DNA from: Cronobacter muytjensii ATCC 51329
Lineage (GTDB): Bacteria; Pseudomonadota; Gammaproteobacteria; Enterobacterales; Enterobacteriaceae
Assembly (NCBI RefSeq): GCF_001277195.1
Contig: NZ_CP012268.1
Span: forward strand, 4,300,115-4,364,114
Reading direction: 5' to 3'
Length of the DNA: 64,000 nt
Both the position numbers and the translations under genes were made by a program. Of the stretch, positions 1 to 8,637 are shown in pieces (the stretch's first letter is position 1; the number at the start of each line of letters is the position of its first letter). The notes beneath the pieces are model-generated. The model worked only from the letters and a program-made list of their open reading frames with translations, was not told the origin of the DNA and made no database searches.

Positions 1-9
1 CGTGAACCT

Positions 10-675
10 TTAACCGCGCTGCAGCACGCGGAAATCGGATTTATCCGCCAGCTTTTTCAACAGCATATTCAGCAGAACGCCATACATCGGCAGGAAGAAA
101 ATCAGGCTGATAAGCACCTTGAAGGTGTAGTCCACCAGCGCGATTTCCATCCAGTGCTCGGCCATAAACGGGTCCGGGCTGCGCCAGAAGGCGATAAAGA
201 AAAACGACAGCGTATCGCTGACGTTGCCAAGCAGCAGCGACGCGCCCGGCGCGAGCCACCAGCGCGGGCTCTGGCGCAGGCGGTTAAAGACATGCACATC
301 GAGAATTTGCCCCAGCGCATACGCCATAAAGCTCGCGGTCGCGATGCGCGCCACAAACAGGTTGAAGTGCGCCAGCGCGCCGAACCCCTGCCAGCTGCCC
401 ATGTAGAACAGCGAGGAGATGACGTAGGAGACGAGCAGCGCAGGCACCATCACAGCGAAAATAATGCGTCGTGCCAGCGGCGCGCCGAAAATGCGCACGG
501 TCAGATCGGTGGCGAGAAAAATAAACGGAAAGCTAAACGCGCCCCAGGTGGTGTGAAAACCAAAAATGGAGACTGGCAGCTGTACCAGATAGTTACTGGA
601 GGTGATGACCAGCAAATGAAACAACGAAAGCCAGACGAGCGCATTGCGGCGCTGACCAGGAGTAAAGGGAGTCAT
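10..675 (-). CDS. yhhQ: Queuosine precursor transporter YhhQ
   Basis: Inner-membrane protein of 221 residues, the length of E. coli YhhQ, which imports the 7-deazaguanine precursors (preQ0/preQ1) used to make queuosine in tRNA. The sequence is very hydrophobic with about six membrane segments and carries the family stretch FPFIFLATDLTVRIFGAP near residues 50-67. The ATG start lies at the right-hand end, and the stop is 10 bases from the window edge, so the gene is complete. It diverges from tusA across about 200 bp, as in E. coli. Function is assigned from family resemblance; nothing here shows substrate specificity directly. Confidence 0.93.
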   Translation of the reverse strand: MTPFTPGQRRNALVWLSLFHLLVITSSNYLVQLPVSIFGFHTTWGAFSFPFIFLATDLTVRIFGAPLARRIIFAVMVPALLVSYVISSLFYMGSWQGFGALAHFNLFVARIATASFMAYALGQILDVHVFNRLRQSPRWWLAPGASLLLGNVSDTLSFFFIAFWRSPDPFMAEHWMEIALVDYTFKVLISLIFFLPMYGVLLNMLLKKLADKSDFRVLQRG

Positions 676-881
676 ATTGTGACCTTTTTGTTAGTTGGGG
701 TGAGGGAACCCAGTTCATCTTCACGCACAAGGCAGACGCAGTACGTTTGCGCAAAAGCCGCCGCATGATACTGCTTTGTATCGTCAATGCAATGGTTAAT
801 TTTAACGCAATCGTTCACATGTGTTGCGTCGCTAAAAACGGCGCGTAAACTAAAGCGGTTTTTCACTATCCCGAGAGAAGC

Positions 882-1127
882 ATGACCGATCTGTTCGCCA
901 ACCCTGACCACACCCTTGACGCCCTCGGGCTGCGCTGCCCTGAGCCGGTAATGATGGTTCGTAAAACGGTGCGCCATATGCAGCCTGGCGAAACGCTGCT
1001 GATCGTGGCCGACGATCCGGCGACAACCCGCGATATTCCCGGTTTCTGCCGTTTTATGGAGCATGAACTGATAGCGTCGCAAACCGAAACGCTGCCGTAT
1101 CGCTATCTGCTGCGTAAAGGCCAGTAA
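882..1127 (+). CDS. tusA: Sulfur carrier protein TusA
   Basis: Small 81-residue cytoplasmic protein that accepts persulfide sulfur from cysteine desulfurase IscS and passes it to TusBCD for 2-thiolation of tRNA wobble uridine; it also feeds molybdenum cofactor synthesis. The CPEP signature holds the acceptor Cys19, in the context GLRCPEPVMMVRK. Length and sequence match E. coli TusA (formerly SirA/YhhP) almost throughout. A purine-rich GAGAG precedes the ATG. In E. coli K-12 the next gene is zntA; here a TRAP transporter lies between them. Confidence 0.96.
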   Translation: MTDLFANPDHTLDALGLRCPEPVMMVRKTVRHMQPGETLLIVADDPATTRDIPGFCRFMEHELIASQTETLPYRYLLRKGQ

Positions 1128-1312
1128 CCTCTTCGGAAGCCGCTCAGCGTGGCTTTCTGAACCTGCGTCACATTCTTTTTAAACCCTTGTTTCAGACTTG
1201 TTGCTTTTGTGAGGCGCTTCACCCCGGCTTTACAGGACGTCGTCTAGTTTATAACCGTCAAATCAAAACGCCGTTTTATAACTAGCCTGTCCATACCTTC
1301 TGGAGCGACCCG

Positions 1313-2296
1313 ATGAAAAAGCGATTTATTCCGGCTTTCGCCGGTCTGTGCCTGTCCACCGCGTCACTGCTGTTTGCGCCTGCCCTTCACGCGCAAGTGA
1401 TTAAAGCGGCTGATGTTCACCCGCAGGGGTATCCGAACATCGTCGCTGTGCAAAACATGGGTGAAAAATTAAAACAACAAACTAATGGCGATCTGGAGAT
1501 CAAAGTGTTTCCGGGAGGCGTGCTGGGCGATGAGAAGCAGATGATTGAGCAGGCGCAGATGGGCGCTCTCGACATGATCCGCGTCTCAATGGCGCCCGTC
1601 GCGGCGATTTTGCCGGAGATCGAGGTTTTTACGCTGCCCTATGTCTTTCGCGATGAAGACCATATGCATAAGGTCATTGATGGCGATATTGGTAAGCAAA
1701 TCGGCGATAAGCTCACCAGCAACCCGAAGTCGCGGCTGGTTTTTTTAGGCTGGATGGATTCCGGCACCCGCAACTTAATCACCAAAAATCCGGTCATTAA
1801 GCCTGAAGATTTACAGGGCATGAAAATTCGTGTCCAGGGCAGCCCTGTCGCTATCGGCACGCTGAAAGCGATGGGCGCGAACGCCGTTGCGATGGGCGTG
1901 AGCGAAGTTTACAGCGGTCTGCAAACCGGCGTTATCGACGGCGCGGAAAACAACCCACCCACCTATATCGCCCACAATTACCTGCCGGTCGCCAAACACT
2001 ACACCCTGAGCGGCCACTTTATCATCCCCGAAATGCTGCTCTACTCCAAAGTGAAGTGGGACAAGCTCAAGCCCGAGCAGCAGCAGAAAATCCTGACCCT
2101 CGCCCGCGAGGCGCAAATGGAACAGCGCGAACTGTGGAACGCGTATAACAAACAGGCCCTCGACAAAATGAAAGCAGGCGGCGTGCAGTTCCATGACATT
2201 GATAAAGCGTATTTCGTGAAAGCGACGGAGCCGGTGCGCGAACAGTATGGCGCGAAACACCAGGAACTCATGAAGGCGATCGCCGACGTTAAATGA
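1313..2296 (+). CDS. TRAP transporter solute-binding protein (DctP family)
   Basis: Periplasmic binding protein of 327 residues for a tripartite ATP-independent periplasmic transporter. A signal peptide covers residues 1-27 (MKKR start, hydrophobic core, cleavage after ALHA). The family's carboxylate-binding Arg lies in KIRVQGSP at about residue 173, and the typical GAENNPPTY stretch follows near residues 210-218, so the ligand is expected to be an organic or sugar acid. The small and large permease genes follow at once (48 bp, then 11 bp), forming an operon. The ligand cannot be read from sequence; DctP-type proteins take up C4-dicarboxylates, uronates, aldonates and others. This cassette is absent between tusA and zntA in E. 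coli K-12. Confidence 0.88.
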   Translation: MKKRFIPAFAGLCLSTASLLFAPALHAQVIKAADVHPQGYPNIVAVQNMGEKLKQQTNGDLEIKVFPGGVLGDEKQMIEQAQMGALDMIRVSMAPVAAILPEIEVFTLPYVFRDEDHMHKVIDGDIGKQIGDKLTSNPKSRLVFLGWMDSGTRNLITKNPVIKPEDLQGMKIRVQGSPVAIGTLKAMGANAVAMGVSEVYSGLQTGVIDGAENNPPTYIAHNYLPVAKHYTLSGHFIIPEMLLYSKVKWDKLKPEQQQKILTLAREAQMEQRELWNAYNKQALDKMKAGGVQFHDIDKAYFVKATEPVREQYGAKHQELMKAIADVK

Positions 2297-2344
2297 TCCT
2301 GCGCGCCGGGCCAGCCCCGGCGCCTTACCCTCTGCGGAGTTGTT

Positions 2345-2854
2345 ATGTCCCGATTCTTTCTGGTCTGGATGGATCGCCTGTACCTGCTTGCCATGGTGGT
2401 GGCCGGGTTTGCGCTGTTGATTATGACGGTCGTTATCCCGGTGGGTATTTTCTCACGCTACGTACTTAATCGCGGCGAATCCTGGCCTGAGCCGGTCGCC
2501 ATTATCTGCATGGTCACGTTCACGTTTATCGGCGCGGCGGTAGGATATCGCGCGGGCTCGCACATCGCGGTAAACATGCTTACTGACCGTCTGCCCGCGT
2601 TCGCGCAGCGGGTCTGCGCGCGCATCGTCGACCTGCTGATGCTGATTATCTCGCTGGTGATGTTCTGGTACAGCGCCCTGCTGTGTATGGAACTCTGGGA
2701 GCAGCCGGTCGCGGAATTCCCGGTGCTGACCTCAGGAGAAAGCTACCTGCCGCTGCCGATTGGCTCGGCGATCATGATTCTGTTCGTCATCGAGCGACTG
2801 CTGTTCGGTTCCCAGGAGAACCGTCCGGTCGTGCTGATTGGCAACCATAGCTGA
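2345..2854 (+). CDS. TRAP transporter small permease (DctQ family)
   Basis: Inner-membrane protein of 169 residues with four predicted membrane helices, the size and topology of DctQ subunits. DctQ pairs with the large permease to form the sodium-driven channel that receives substrate from the binding protein. The family-type segments FSRYVLNRGESWPEPVA (about residues 37-53) and GAAVGYRAGSHIAVNML (about 66-82) are visible. It sits in the middle of the three-gene operon, 48 bp after the binding protein and 11 bp before the large subunit. Confidence 0.87.
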   Translation: MSRFFLVWMDRLYLLAMVVAGFALLIMTVVIPVGIFSRYVLNRGESWPEPVAIICMVTFTFIGAAVGYRAGSHIAVNMLTDRLPAFAQRVCARIVDLLMLIISLVMFWYSALLCMELWEQPVAEFPVLTSGESYLPLPIGSAIMILFVIERLLFGSQENRPVVLIGNHS

Positions 2855-2865
2855 CGGGGAACACC

Positions 2866-4152
2866 ATGGACGCTTTTATCTTACTGGCCACGCTTGCCGT
2901 GCTGCTGGCGCTGGGAATGCCGGTCGCTTTCGCGGTGGGTCTGAGCGCCATTGCAGGCGCGCTCTGGATAGACCTGCCGCTGGAGGCGTTAATGATCCAG
3001 ATAACCAGCGGCGTTAACAAATTCACGCTGCTGGCGATCCCGTTTTTTATTCTGGCGGGCGCGATTATGGCGGAAGGCGGCATCGCCCGGCGGCTGGTGA
3101 ACTTCGCCTATCTGTTTGTGGGCTTTATCCGCGGCGGGCTGTCGCTGGTGAATATCGTCGCCTCGACGTTTTTTGGCGCGATCTCCGGCTCTTCGGTGGC
3201 GGATACCGCTTCTATCGGCAGCGTGATGATCCCGGAGATGGAAAAGAAGGGTTACCCGCGCGAATACGCGGCGGCGGTGACGGCAAGCGGCTCGGTGCAG
3301 GCGATCCTCATCCCGCCCAGCCATAACTCTGTGATTTACTCGCTGGCGGCGGGCGGTACGGTGTCAATCGCGACGCTGTTTATTGCAGGCGTAATGCCGG
3401 GGCTGCTGCTGGGCCTGAGCCTGATGGTCCTTTGCATTGCCTTCGCCCGGCGGCGCGGCTACCCGAAGGGCGAGCGGATTCCGTTTAAGCAGGCGCTGAA
3501 GATTTTCGTCGACGCGCTGTGGGGGCTGATGACGGTGGTCATCATTCTGGGCGGGATTCTGAGTGGCATATTTACCGCCACGGAATCGGCAGCGGTGGCC
3601 TGTCTGTGGGCATTTTTCGTGACGATGTTTATCTATCGCGACTATAAGTGGAGCGAACTGCCGAAGCTGATGTTCCGCACCGTGAAAACGGTAACGATTG
3701 TCATGATCCTCATTGGTTTTGCATCCGCTTTCGGCGCAGTGATGACGTACATGCAGTTGCCGATGCGCATTACCGAGTTTTTCACCACGCTTTCGGATAA
3801 CAAATACGTCATCCTGATGTATCTCAACATTATGCTGCTGCTCATCGGCACATTGATGGATATGGCGCCGATCATTTTGATCCTGACGCCGGTGTTGCTG
3901 CCGGTCACCAATCAGCTTGGCATCGATCCGGTGCATTTCGGGATGATCATGATGGTGAACCTCGGGATCGGCCTGATTACGCCGCCGGTGGGCTCGGTGC
4001 TGTTTGTCGCCAGCGCCGTGAGCAAGAAGAATATCGAAACCGTGGTGCGCGCGATGTTGCCGTTCTACGGCATATTGCTGATTGTACTGGCGATGGTGAC
4101 TTATATTCCGGCGATATCGCTCTGGCTGCCGCGCATATTAGGAATGATGTAA
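2866..4152 (+). CDS. TRAP transporter large permease (DctM family)
   Basis: Inner-membrane protein of 428 residues, the normal length of the DctM transport subunit, with roughly a dozen hydrophobic segments. Family blocks include TFFGAISGSSVADTASIG near residues 101-118 and ILIPPSHNSVIYSLAAGG near 147-164, the kind of Ser/Thr-rich hairpin regions that bind sodium in ion-transporter superfamily members. It is the last gene of the TRAP operon. A strong inverted repeat begins 10 bp after the stop codon and may end transcription. Substrate is unknown. Confidence 0.88.
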   Translation: MDAFILLATLAVLLALGMPVAFAVGLSAIAGALWIDLPLEALMIQITSGVNKFTLLAIPFFILAGAIMAEGGIARRLVNFAYLFVGFIRGGLSLVNIVASTFFGAISGSSVADTASIGSVMIPEMEKKGYPREYAAAVTASGSVQAILIPPSHNSVIYSLAAGGTVSIATLFIAGVMPGLLLGLSLMVLCIAFARRRGYPKGERIPFKQALKIFVDALWGLMTVVIILGGILSGIFTATESAAVACLWAFFVTMFIYRDYKWSELPKLMFRTVKTVTIVMILIGFASAFGAVMTYMQLPMRITEFFTTLSDNKYVILMYLNIMLLLIGTLMDMAPIILILTPVLLPVTNQLGIDPVHFGMIMMVNLGIGLITPPVGSVLFVASAVSKKNIETVVRAMLPFYGILLIVLAMVTYIPAISLWLPRILGMM

Positions 4153-4161
4153 GCGGGCTGT

Positions 4162-4268
4162 GTTTGCAAAAGGGCGGGTATGCGCGCTGTTTACCCGCCC
4201 TGCAAACGACGGGTCATAGCATTTGCCTTCCAGACCGCGCAGGGTGGGTAAGCGCGCTTACCCGCCGT
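4162..4268. repeat. Two REP-like palindromes after the TRAP operon
   Basis: Two GC-rich palindromes stand in tandem between the convergent TRAP large permease and zntA. In the first, AGGGCGGGTA (4171-4180) pairs with TACCCGCCCT (4192-4201), and GTTTGCA/TGCAAAC extends the stem. The second is built on GGTGGGTAAGC/GCTTACCCGCC (4243-4266). The same GGCGGGT...ACCCGCC theme recurs in other intergenic gaps of this window. They could protect or terminate both converging transcripts. Confidence 0.7.
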
Positions 4269-4284
4269 GTGCACCACATTCCCT

Positions 4285-6498
4285 TCAGCCTCGTCGGCGC
4301 AACAGCCTTAACGCATTGGCGGTCACTAACACCGTCGCGCCAGTGTCGGCCAGCACCGCCAGCCACAGGCCGGTTAACCCGAGCAGCGTCGTGACGAGGA
4401 AAACCGCCTTTAACCCCAGCGCAATCGCGATGTTCTGGCGAATATTGCGGTGCGTGGCGCGGGCCAGGGCGATCATCTCCGGCAGCGCCGCGAGACGGTT
4501 ATGCGTCAGCGCCGCGTCGGCGGCTTCCAGCGCCACATCAGTGCCGCTGCCCATTGCGATGCCAATCGTGGCGGCTTTCATCGCGGGCGCGTCGTTAATG
4601 CCGTCGCCCACCACCGCCAGCGGCGCGCGGGCATTGAGCGTATTCACCTGCCCGACCTTATCGGCAGGCAGCAGCCCGGCGCGATAATCCATGCCGAGCG
4701 CTTTTGCGATAGCCGCCGCCGCGCGCGGGTTATCGCCCGTCAGCATCACGCTTTGAATGCCCATCGCGCGCAGTTTTCCTACTGCGTCACGGGCGTCGGC
4801 GCGCTGCGTGTCGCGCAGCGCCAGCGTGCCAAGAAGCTGATCGCTTGCGGTCACGACGATAACCGTCTGCCCCTGCGCCTCCTCATCGCGGATGCGCTGC
4901 CGCCACTCGTCTGGCAACGCAATGGAGACTTTATCCGGCGCGCTAATACGCACGCGGCGGCCTTCCACCTGCGCTTCGACGCCCACACCCGCCAGTGTGC
5001 GCTGTTCCCCGGCGCGCAACACGGCCACGCCGCGCTCGCTCGCCTCGCGCACGACCGCCTGCGCCAGCGGATGCGTGCTGCCCTGTTCCACGGCGGCGGC
5101 GAAGGCCAGCAGGGCGTCCGCTTCCAGCCCGGTAACCGGAGAGATTGCCGTCACTTGCGGCGTACCGGCGGTGAGCGTGCCGGTCTTATCAAACGCTATC
5201 TGCTCGACGCACCCGAGCGCCTCCAGCGCCGCGCCGCCTTTAATCAACGCTCCGAAACGCGTGGCGGCGGCAAGGCCAGACGTAATGGCCGCAGGCGTCG
5301 AAATCACCAGCGCGCACGGGCAGCCAATCAGCAGCAGCGCCAGCGCTTTGTAAATCCAGGGCAGCCAGGGGGCGGCGAACAGTAGCGGCGGGATAAGCGC
5401 GGTCAGCAGCGCCGCTGCCATAATGGCCGGGGTATAAAGGCGGCTGAAGCGATCGATAAAACGCTCAATTGGCGCGCGCTTCGCTTCTGCCTCTTCAATC
5501 AGATGCAGAATCCGGTCAATGGCGCTCTCACCGGGGCGCGAGGTCACTTCCAGCGAGACGAGCCGGTCAACGCTTGTGGCGCCCGCCGGAATGTTATCGC
5601 CCGGCTGATGCTCAACGGGGAGCGATTCGCCGGTCAGCGCGCTCTCATCGAAACTCGCCGCCGCGCCAAGCAGTTTGCCATCGGCCGGGAGCCGCCCGCC
5701 TGCGGCCACTTCAATCACATCGCCGGGCTGAAGCGCGCTTATCGCGACCGTTTCACGGGCGTCGCCGCGCAGCCGCACCGCGGTTTCCGGGCGCAGCGCT
5801 ACCAGTGCGCTGACGCCGCTGCGCGCGCGGTTCGCCGCCCAGCCTTCCAGCCGTTCGCCCACTAAATAGAGCAGTAGCACCATCGCCGCCTCTTCGCTGG
5901 CGCCGATGATCAGCGCGCCGGTGGCGGCGACGCTCATCAGCGTTTCGATGGCGAAAGGATTGCCGCTGCGCGTCAGACGCCACGCCTGACGGGCGACCGG
6001 GAACAGGCCGACCAGCGTCGTGACGATAAACGCCGCGCGGCCCGCCTGCGGGTGAAACTGCTCCAGCGTCCAGCTCAGCGCCATCAGCGCGGCGATAATG
6101 AGGATCGGCAGGTTTTCGCGCCAGGCTGATGAGGCGGCGGGCGCGGCGGTGTGCATGTCGCGCAGCGTATAACCGGCGGCGCGTACCGCCTGTTCGATGG
6201 CCTCGCGCTGCGAGGGCGGCGCGTCCACCACCAGTTTTTCGGTCGCGAACAGCACCTGAACGTGACGCACCTGCGCCACCTGGCGCACCGCGTTTTCCAC
6301 TTTGCGCGCGCAGGCGGCGCAGTCCATACCGGCGACCTGCCAGCGCAGCGCGCCTGTGGCTTCAACCACCGGTTGCGGGGCGTCACAGGCGCCCGAACAG
6401 CAGGGCGCTTCGCCACCAGACGGTTTCTGCGGCATGGGCGTCAGCGTCATTTTGGCAAACTGCGGGGTCACGCGGGGCTTTTCAGAAGGGGTGCTCAT
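4285..6498 (-). CDS. zntA: Zn(II)/Cd(II)/Pb(II)-translocating P-type ATPase ZntA
   Basis: P1B-type ATPase of 737 residues that pumps Zn2+, Cd2+ and Pb2+ out of the cytoplasm. It has an N-terminal Cys-rich stretch (CCSGAC, residues 33-38), a heavy-metal domain with GMDCAAC (Cys60 and Cys63), the membrane CPC motif in LLLIGCPCALVIS, the phosphorylation motif DKTGTLT and the hinge GDGINDAPA. A CPC-type transmembrane site with zinc-family neighbours is diagnostic for this group. The ATG is preceded by GGAGG on the minus strand. Upstream lies a ZntR-type promoter with a 20-bp spacer, so zinc-induced transcription is expected. Confidence 0.96.
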   Translation of the reverse strand: MSTPSEKPRVTPQFAKMTLTPMPQKPSGGEAPCCSGACDAPQPVVEATGALRWQVAGMDCAACARKVENAVRQVAQVRHVQVLFATEKLVVDAPPSQREAIEQAVRAAGYTLRDMHTAAPAASSAWRENLPILIIAALMALSWTLEQFHPQAGRAAFIVTTLVGLFPVARQAWRLTRSGNPFAIETLMSVAATGALIIGASEEAAMVLLLYLVGERLEGWAANRARSGVSALVALRPETAVRLRGDARETVAISALQPGDVIEVAAGGRLPADGKLLGAAASFDESALTGESLPVEHQPGDNIPAGATSVDRLVSLEVTSRPGESAIDRILHLIEEAEAKRAPIERFIDRFSRLYTPAIMAAALLTALIPPLLFAAPWLPWIYKALALLLIGCPCALVISTPAAITSGLAAATRFGALIKGGAALEALGCVEQIAFDKTGTLTAGTPQVTAISPVTGLEADALLAFAAAVEQGSTHPLAQAVVREASERGVAVLRAGEQRTLAGVGVEAQVEGRRVRISAPDKVSIALPDEWRQRIRDEEAQGQTVIVVTASDQLLGTLALRDTQRADARDAVGKLRAMGIQSVMLTGDNPRAAAAIAKALGMDYRAGLLPADKVGQVNTLNARAPLAVVGDGINDAPAMKAATIGIAMGSGTDVALEAADAALTHNRLAALPEMIALARATHRNIRQNIAIALGLKAVFLVTTLLGLTGLWLAVLADTGATVLVTANALRLLRRRG

Positions 6499-6503
6499 GG
6501 CGC

Positions 6504-6535
6504 CTCCGGTAATGATAATTTTCTCATTACCGGAG
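6504..6535. repeat. 12-bp inverted repeat at the zntA start region
   Basis: CTCCGGTAATGA (6504-6515) and TCATTACCGGAG (6524-6535) form a perfect inverted repeat with an 8-bp loop between the ZntR promoter and the zntA ATG. The arm nearest the gene contains the Shine-Dalgarno GGAG. The expected transcription start falls inside the repeat, so it may act mainly at DNA level. Confidence 0.6.
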
Positions 6536-6565
6536 CATACACTCTGGAGTCGACTCCAGAGTCAA
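6534..6565 (-). promoter_or_regulatory. ZntR-controlled zntA promoter
   Basis: A perfect 22-bp palindrome at 6541-6562 (core GGAGTCGACTCC) lies between a minus-strand -35 TTGACT (6560-6565) and -10 TATGCT (6534-6539). The spacer is 20 bp, the overlong spacing typical of MerR-family promoters. The E. coli zntA promoter has the same palindrome, bound by ZntR. Confidence 0.9.
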
Positions 6566-6598
6566 GAATATTGTGGGCGGAATTTCACCGCCCGTCGG

Positions 6599-7225
6599 TC
6601 AGATATAGAGCGCGCGGACAATCATAAAGTGGCCCGCGAAGTAACACGCCGCCGCAATCGCGCTGTCTGCGGTAAAGCGCTTACGGTAATGGCTGCCGAG
6701 CCAGATGATCGCGTTCAACAGCAGCAGCGCTGCGCCCACAAAGCCTGAGAAGCTGGTGTCGGTCGGGCGGAAGAAATAGAGCTCGCCCGCGAGCCACACC
6801 ATGACGAGCGTCATGCCGATATAGGTGCAAATGGGCCAGCGCAGTTCATCAAGGCGAGTCCAGATAGTGGCGATCAGCGCCACGCCAATCACCAGCAACG
6901 CCAGCGGCAGCGGCCAGAAAAACGACAGCGTCATCTGGCTGGCGAACCAGATGGTGTAAAGCAGGTGCGACAGGAAAAATGCGCCGAAGGCGTAGAGCAA
7001 CCGCTGGCGCGGCAACAGCATCAGCGCGTCGCCCGCGAGCGTCGCCACCAGCCCTGCCAGCACCAGATAACCTGTCGGGCTTGTTAGCGGCGCCTGCCAG
7101 CCCAGCAACAGCAGCAACAACAGCGTTAAGGGTTTAAACACCCAGCGTTGCCAGGTCGCGCCGCGGTAAGACGCATCGACATACAGCCAACCGGATAAAA
7201 AGACAGCAATAAACGACCAAAGCAT
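6599..7225 (-). CDS. yhhN: YhhN/TMEM86 family membrane protein (lysoplasmalogenase-like)
   Basis: Integral membrane protein of 208 residues with about seven or eight hydrophobic helices. It belongs to the YhhN family, whose animal member TMEM86B is a lysoplasmalogenase that hydrolyses the vinyl-ether bond of lysoplasmalogens; the role in enterobacteria is not settled. Family-type acidic residues inside membrane segments are visible (LAGDALMLL and GELYFFRPTD). It lies downstream of and on the same strand as zntA's neighbours, divergent from yhhM, as in E. coli. Confidence 0.85.
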   Translation of the reverse strand: MLWSFIAVFLSGWLYVDASYRGATWQRWVFKPLTLLLLLLLGWQAPLTSPTGYLVLAGLVATLAGDALMLLPRQRLLYAFGAFFLSHLLYTIWFASQMTLSFFWPLPLALLVIGVALIATIWTRLDELRWPICTYIGMTLVMVWLAGELYFFRPTDTSFSGFVGAALLLLNAIIWLGSHYRKRFTADSAIAAACYFAGHFMIVRALYI

Positions 7226-7365
7226 GATAAGTCCCTGATTCAGTTATTGTAACGTGCGCATGTGACGCGCGGCCCTTCATTTCAGTCTAGTGGTCAGACG
7301 GCCGGGATGACAACGCCTGGCGCTGCGGGGTATTCTTAAAAAGATCTGAGCCGCCGGAATTCATC

Positions 7366-7731
7366 ATGAGTAAGCCACCGCTTTTTTTCATTGTTATCAT
7401 TGCGTTAATCGTCGCGGCCGCCTCTTTTCGTTATGTACAGCAGCGGCGCGAGAAAACAGAAAATGACGCGGCCCCGGTCACACAGGAAGACGTGGTCGTC
7501 GCCAGCAAGCGGGAAAAACCCGCTACCGGAAGGCTTTCGCGTGAACAACAGGTCGCGCCGCCTGCGCAAACCGTGCGGTATGAGGCGACGTTTCGCCCGC
7601 AGGAAGGCGGGGCGGAGATGCGATTTCGGCTGGATGAAGCCCATTATCACCAGCTAACGGTCGGCGACCAGGGGCGGCTGGTGTATCAGGGCTCGCGGTT
7701 TCTGGAGTTTGTGCCCGCGCCTGCGCGTTAA
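7366..7731 (+). CDS. yhhM: DUF2500 family membrane-anchored protein YhhM
   Basis: Protein of 121 residues with one N-terminal membrane anchor (about residues 5-23), a charged linker rich in Lys, Arg and Glu, and a C-terminal domain ending in VGDQGRLVYQGSRFLEFVP, the family's conserved end. The fold resembles a small beta domain presumably facing the periplasm. Function is unknown. Position between yhhN and yhhL matches E. coli yhhM. Confidence 0.82.
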   Translation: MSKPPLFFIVIIALIVAAASFRYVQQRREKTENDAAPVTQEDVVVASKREKPATGRLSREQQVAPPAQTVRYEATFRPQEGGAEMRFRLDEAHYHQLTVGDQGRLVYQGSRFLEFVPAPAR

Positions 7732-7740
7732 CAACGCAGC

Positions 7741-7770
7741 AAGGCGGGGCGCTTCGCTTACCTGCCCTGG
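7741..7770. repeat. REP-like element between yhhM and yhhL
   Basis: The sequence AGGCGGGGCGCTTCGCTTACCTGCCC matches the shape of the other REP-like palindromes here (GGCGGG...GCTTAC..GCC). It lies in the 50-bp gap between two convergent genes. A GCGTTAAC motif flanks it on both sides and could extend the fold. Confidence 0.5.
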
Positions 7771-7781
7771 ATGTGCGCGCG

Positions 7782-8051
7782 TTAACGCGGCGTTTTCTGC
7801 TTTTTCTGCCAGGCGATCAGTTCAAATACGCCGAAGATAAAAATACGCGCCTGCTCAAAGCGGCTTAACGGCGGGGCGTCTTTAGGCTGTGTGGCGCGCA
7901 GCAGCGATAATTGCAGAATATGCATGATTATCATGAAAAATAACGCCACGTTGACGAAAATATTTAGCGGACGCGGGAATGGCTGGATCAGGTTCAGCAC
8001 CAGAAAGCCCCACACGCCCAGCATCAGCAGACGACCCAGATTAATCAGCAT
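7782..8051 (-). CDS. yhhL: DUF1145 family small membrane protein YhhL
   Basis: Protein of 89 residues with two hydrophobic helices (about residues 4-24 and 33-52) and a charged C-terminus, matching E. coli YhhL. The start chosen is the ATG of MLINLGRLL at 8051. A longer frame to 8174 exists, but its extra 41 residues lie inside rsmD and have no family support. With this start the gene overlaps the end of rsmD by 11 bp, so the two are probably translationally coupled. Function is unknown. Confidence 0.82.
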   Translation of the reverse strand: MLINLGRLLMLGVWGFLVLNLIQPFPRPLNIFVNVALFFMIIMHILQLSLLRATQPKDAPPLSRFEQARIFIFGVFELIAWQKKQKTPR

Positions 8052-8637
8052 GTTCCTCTCCTTGTGTCTCGCGCAGATAGAGCCGGTAAGCCACCTGGCC
8101 TGCGACTTTTTCCCGGTGTAACTGCCAGCTGGCAGGCACCGGCGGCAGGCCATTTTCCACTTCGCTTTCAACATAAATCAGCGCCTGCGGCGCCAGCCAG
8201 CCGCGCGTTTCCAGCAGGGTTAACGTCTCTTCCAGCAGCCCTTTGCGAAACGGCGGGTCGACAAACACGATGTCGTGCGGCTCGCCATTCTGATTGAGAA
8301 AGTTAAGTGTGTTAGCGTTCACTACCTTCCCGGCGCTGGATTTGAGCGTAGCAAGGTTTTTCTGAAGCTGCTGCGCGACGCCGCGCTCCATTTCCAGCAA
8401 CGTCGCGCTGGCGGCGTAACGGGAGAGGGCCTCCAGGCCCAGCGCGCCGCTTCCCGCGAAGCAATCCAGGCAGCGCGCGCCAACCAGATAAGGCGCCAGC
8501 CAGTTAAATAAGGTTTCGCGCACGCGGTCGGTGGTCGGGCGCAGGCCGGGGCTGTCAGGCACGGGCAGCTTTCTGCCGCGCCACTGTCCGCCAATGATGC
8601 GGATCTGGCCGCTACCTGATGAGGTTGGTTTCTTCAT
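8041..8637 (-). CDS. rsmD: 16S rRNA (guanine(966)-N2)-methyltransferase RsmD
   Basis: SAM-dependent methyltransferase of 198 residues that methylates G966 of 16S rRNA in assembled 30S subunits. The SAM-binding motif I is LDCFAGSGALGLEALSR and the catalytic N-methyltransferase motif IV is DPPF in VFVDPPFRKG. ATG at 8637 (MKKPTSSGSGQIRIIGG) is chosen because it matches the E. coli start; a GTG three codons earlier (8646) is possible. It is divergent from ftsY and leads the rsmD-yhhL pair. Confidence 0.93.
   Translation of the reverse strand: MKKPTSSGSGQIRIIGGQWRGRKLPVPDSPGLRPTTDRVRETLFNWLAPYLVGARCLDCFAGSGALGLEALSRYAASATLLEMERGVAQQLQKNLATLKSSAGKVVNANTLNFLNQNGEPHDIVFVDPPFRKGLLEETLTLLETRGWLAPQALIYVESEVENGLPPVPASWQLHREKVAGQVAYRLYLRETQGEEHAD

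Noticed and set aside
1136..1160. Terminator after tusA
   Set aside because: AAGCCGC/GTGGCTT can pair around TCAGC, but includes a G-T pair and no T run follows, so it was not listed.
8038..8174. Longer YhhL start inside rsmD
   Set aside because: The extra residues are out-of-frame rsmD sequence; the short form has the family N-terminus.
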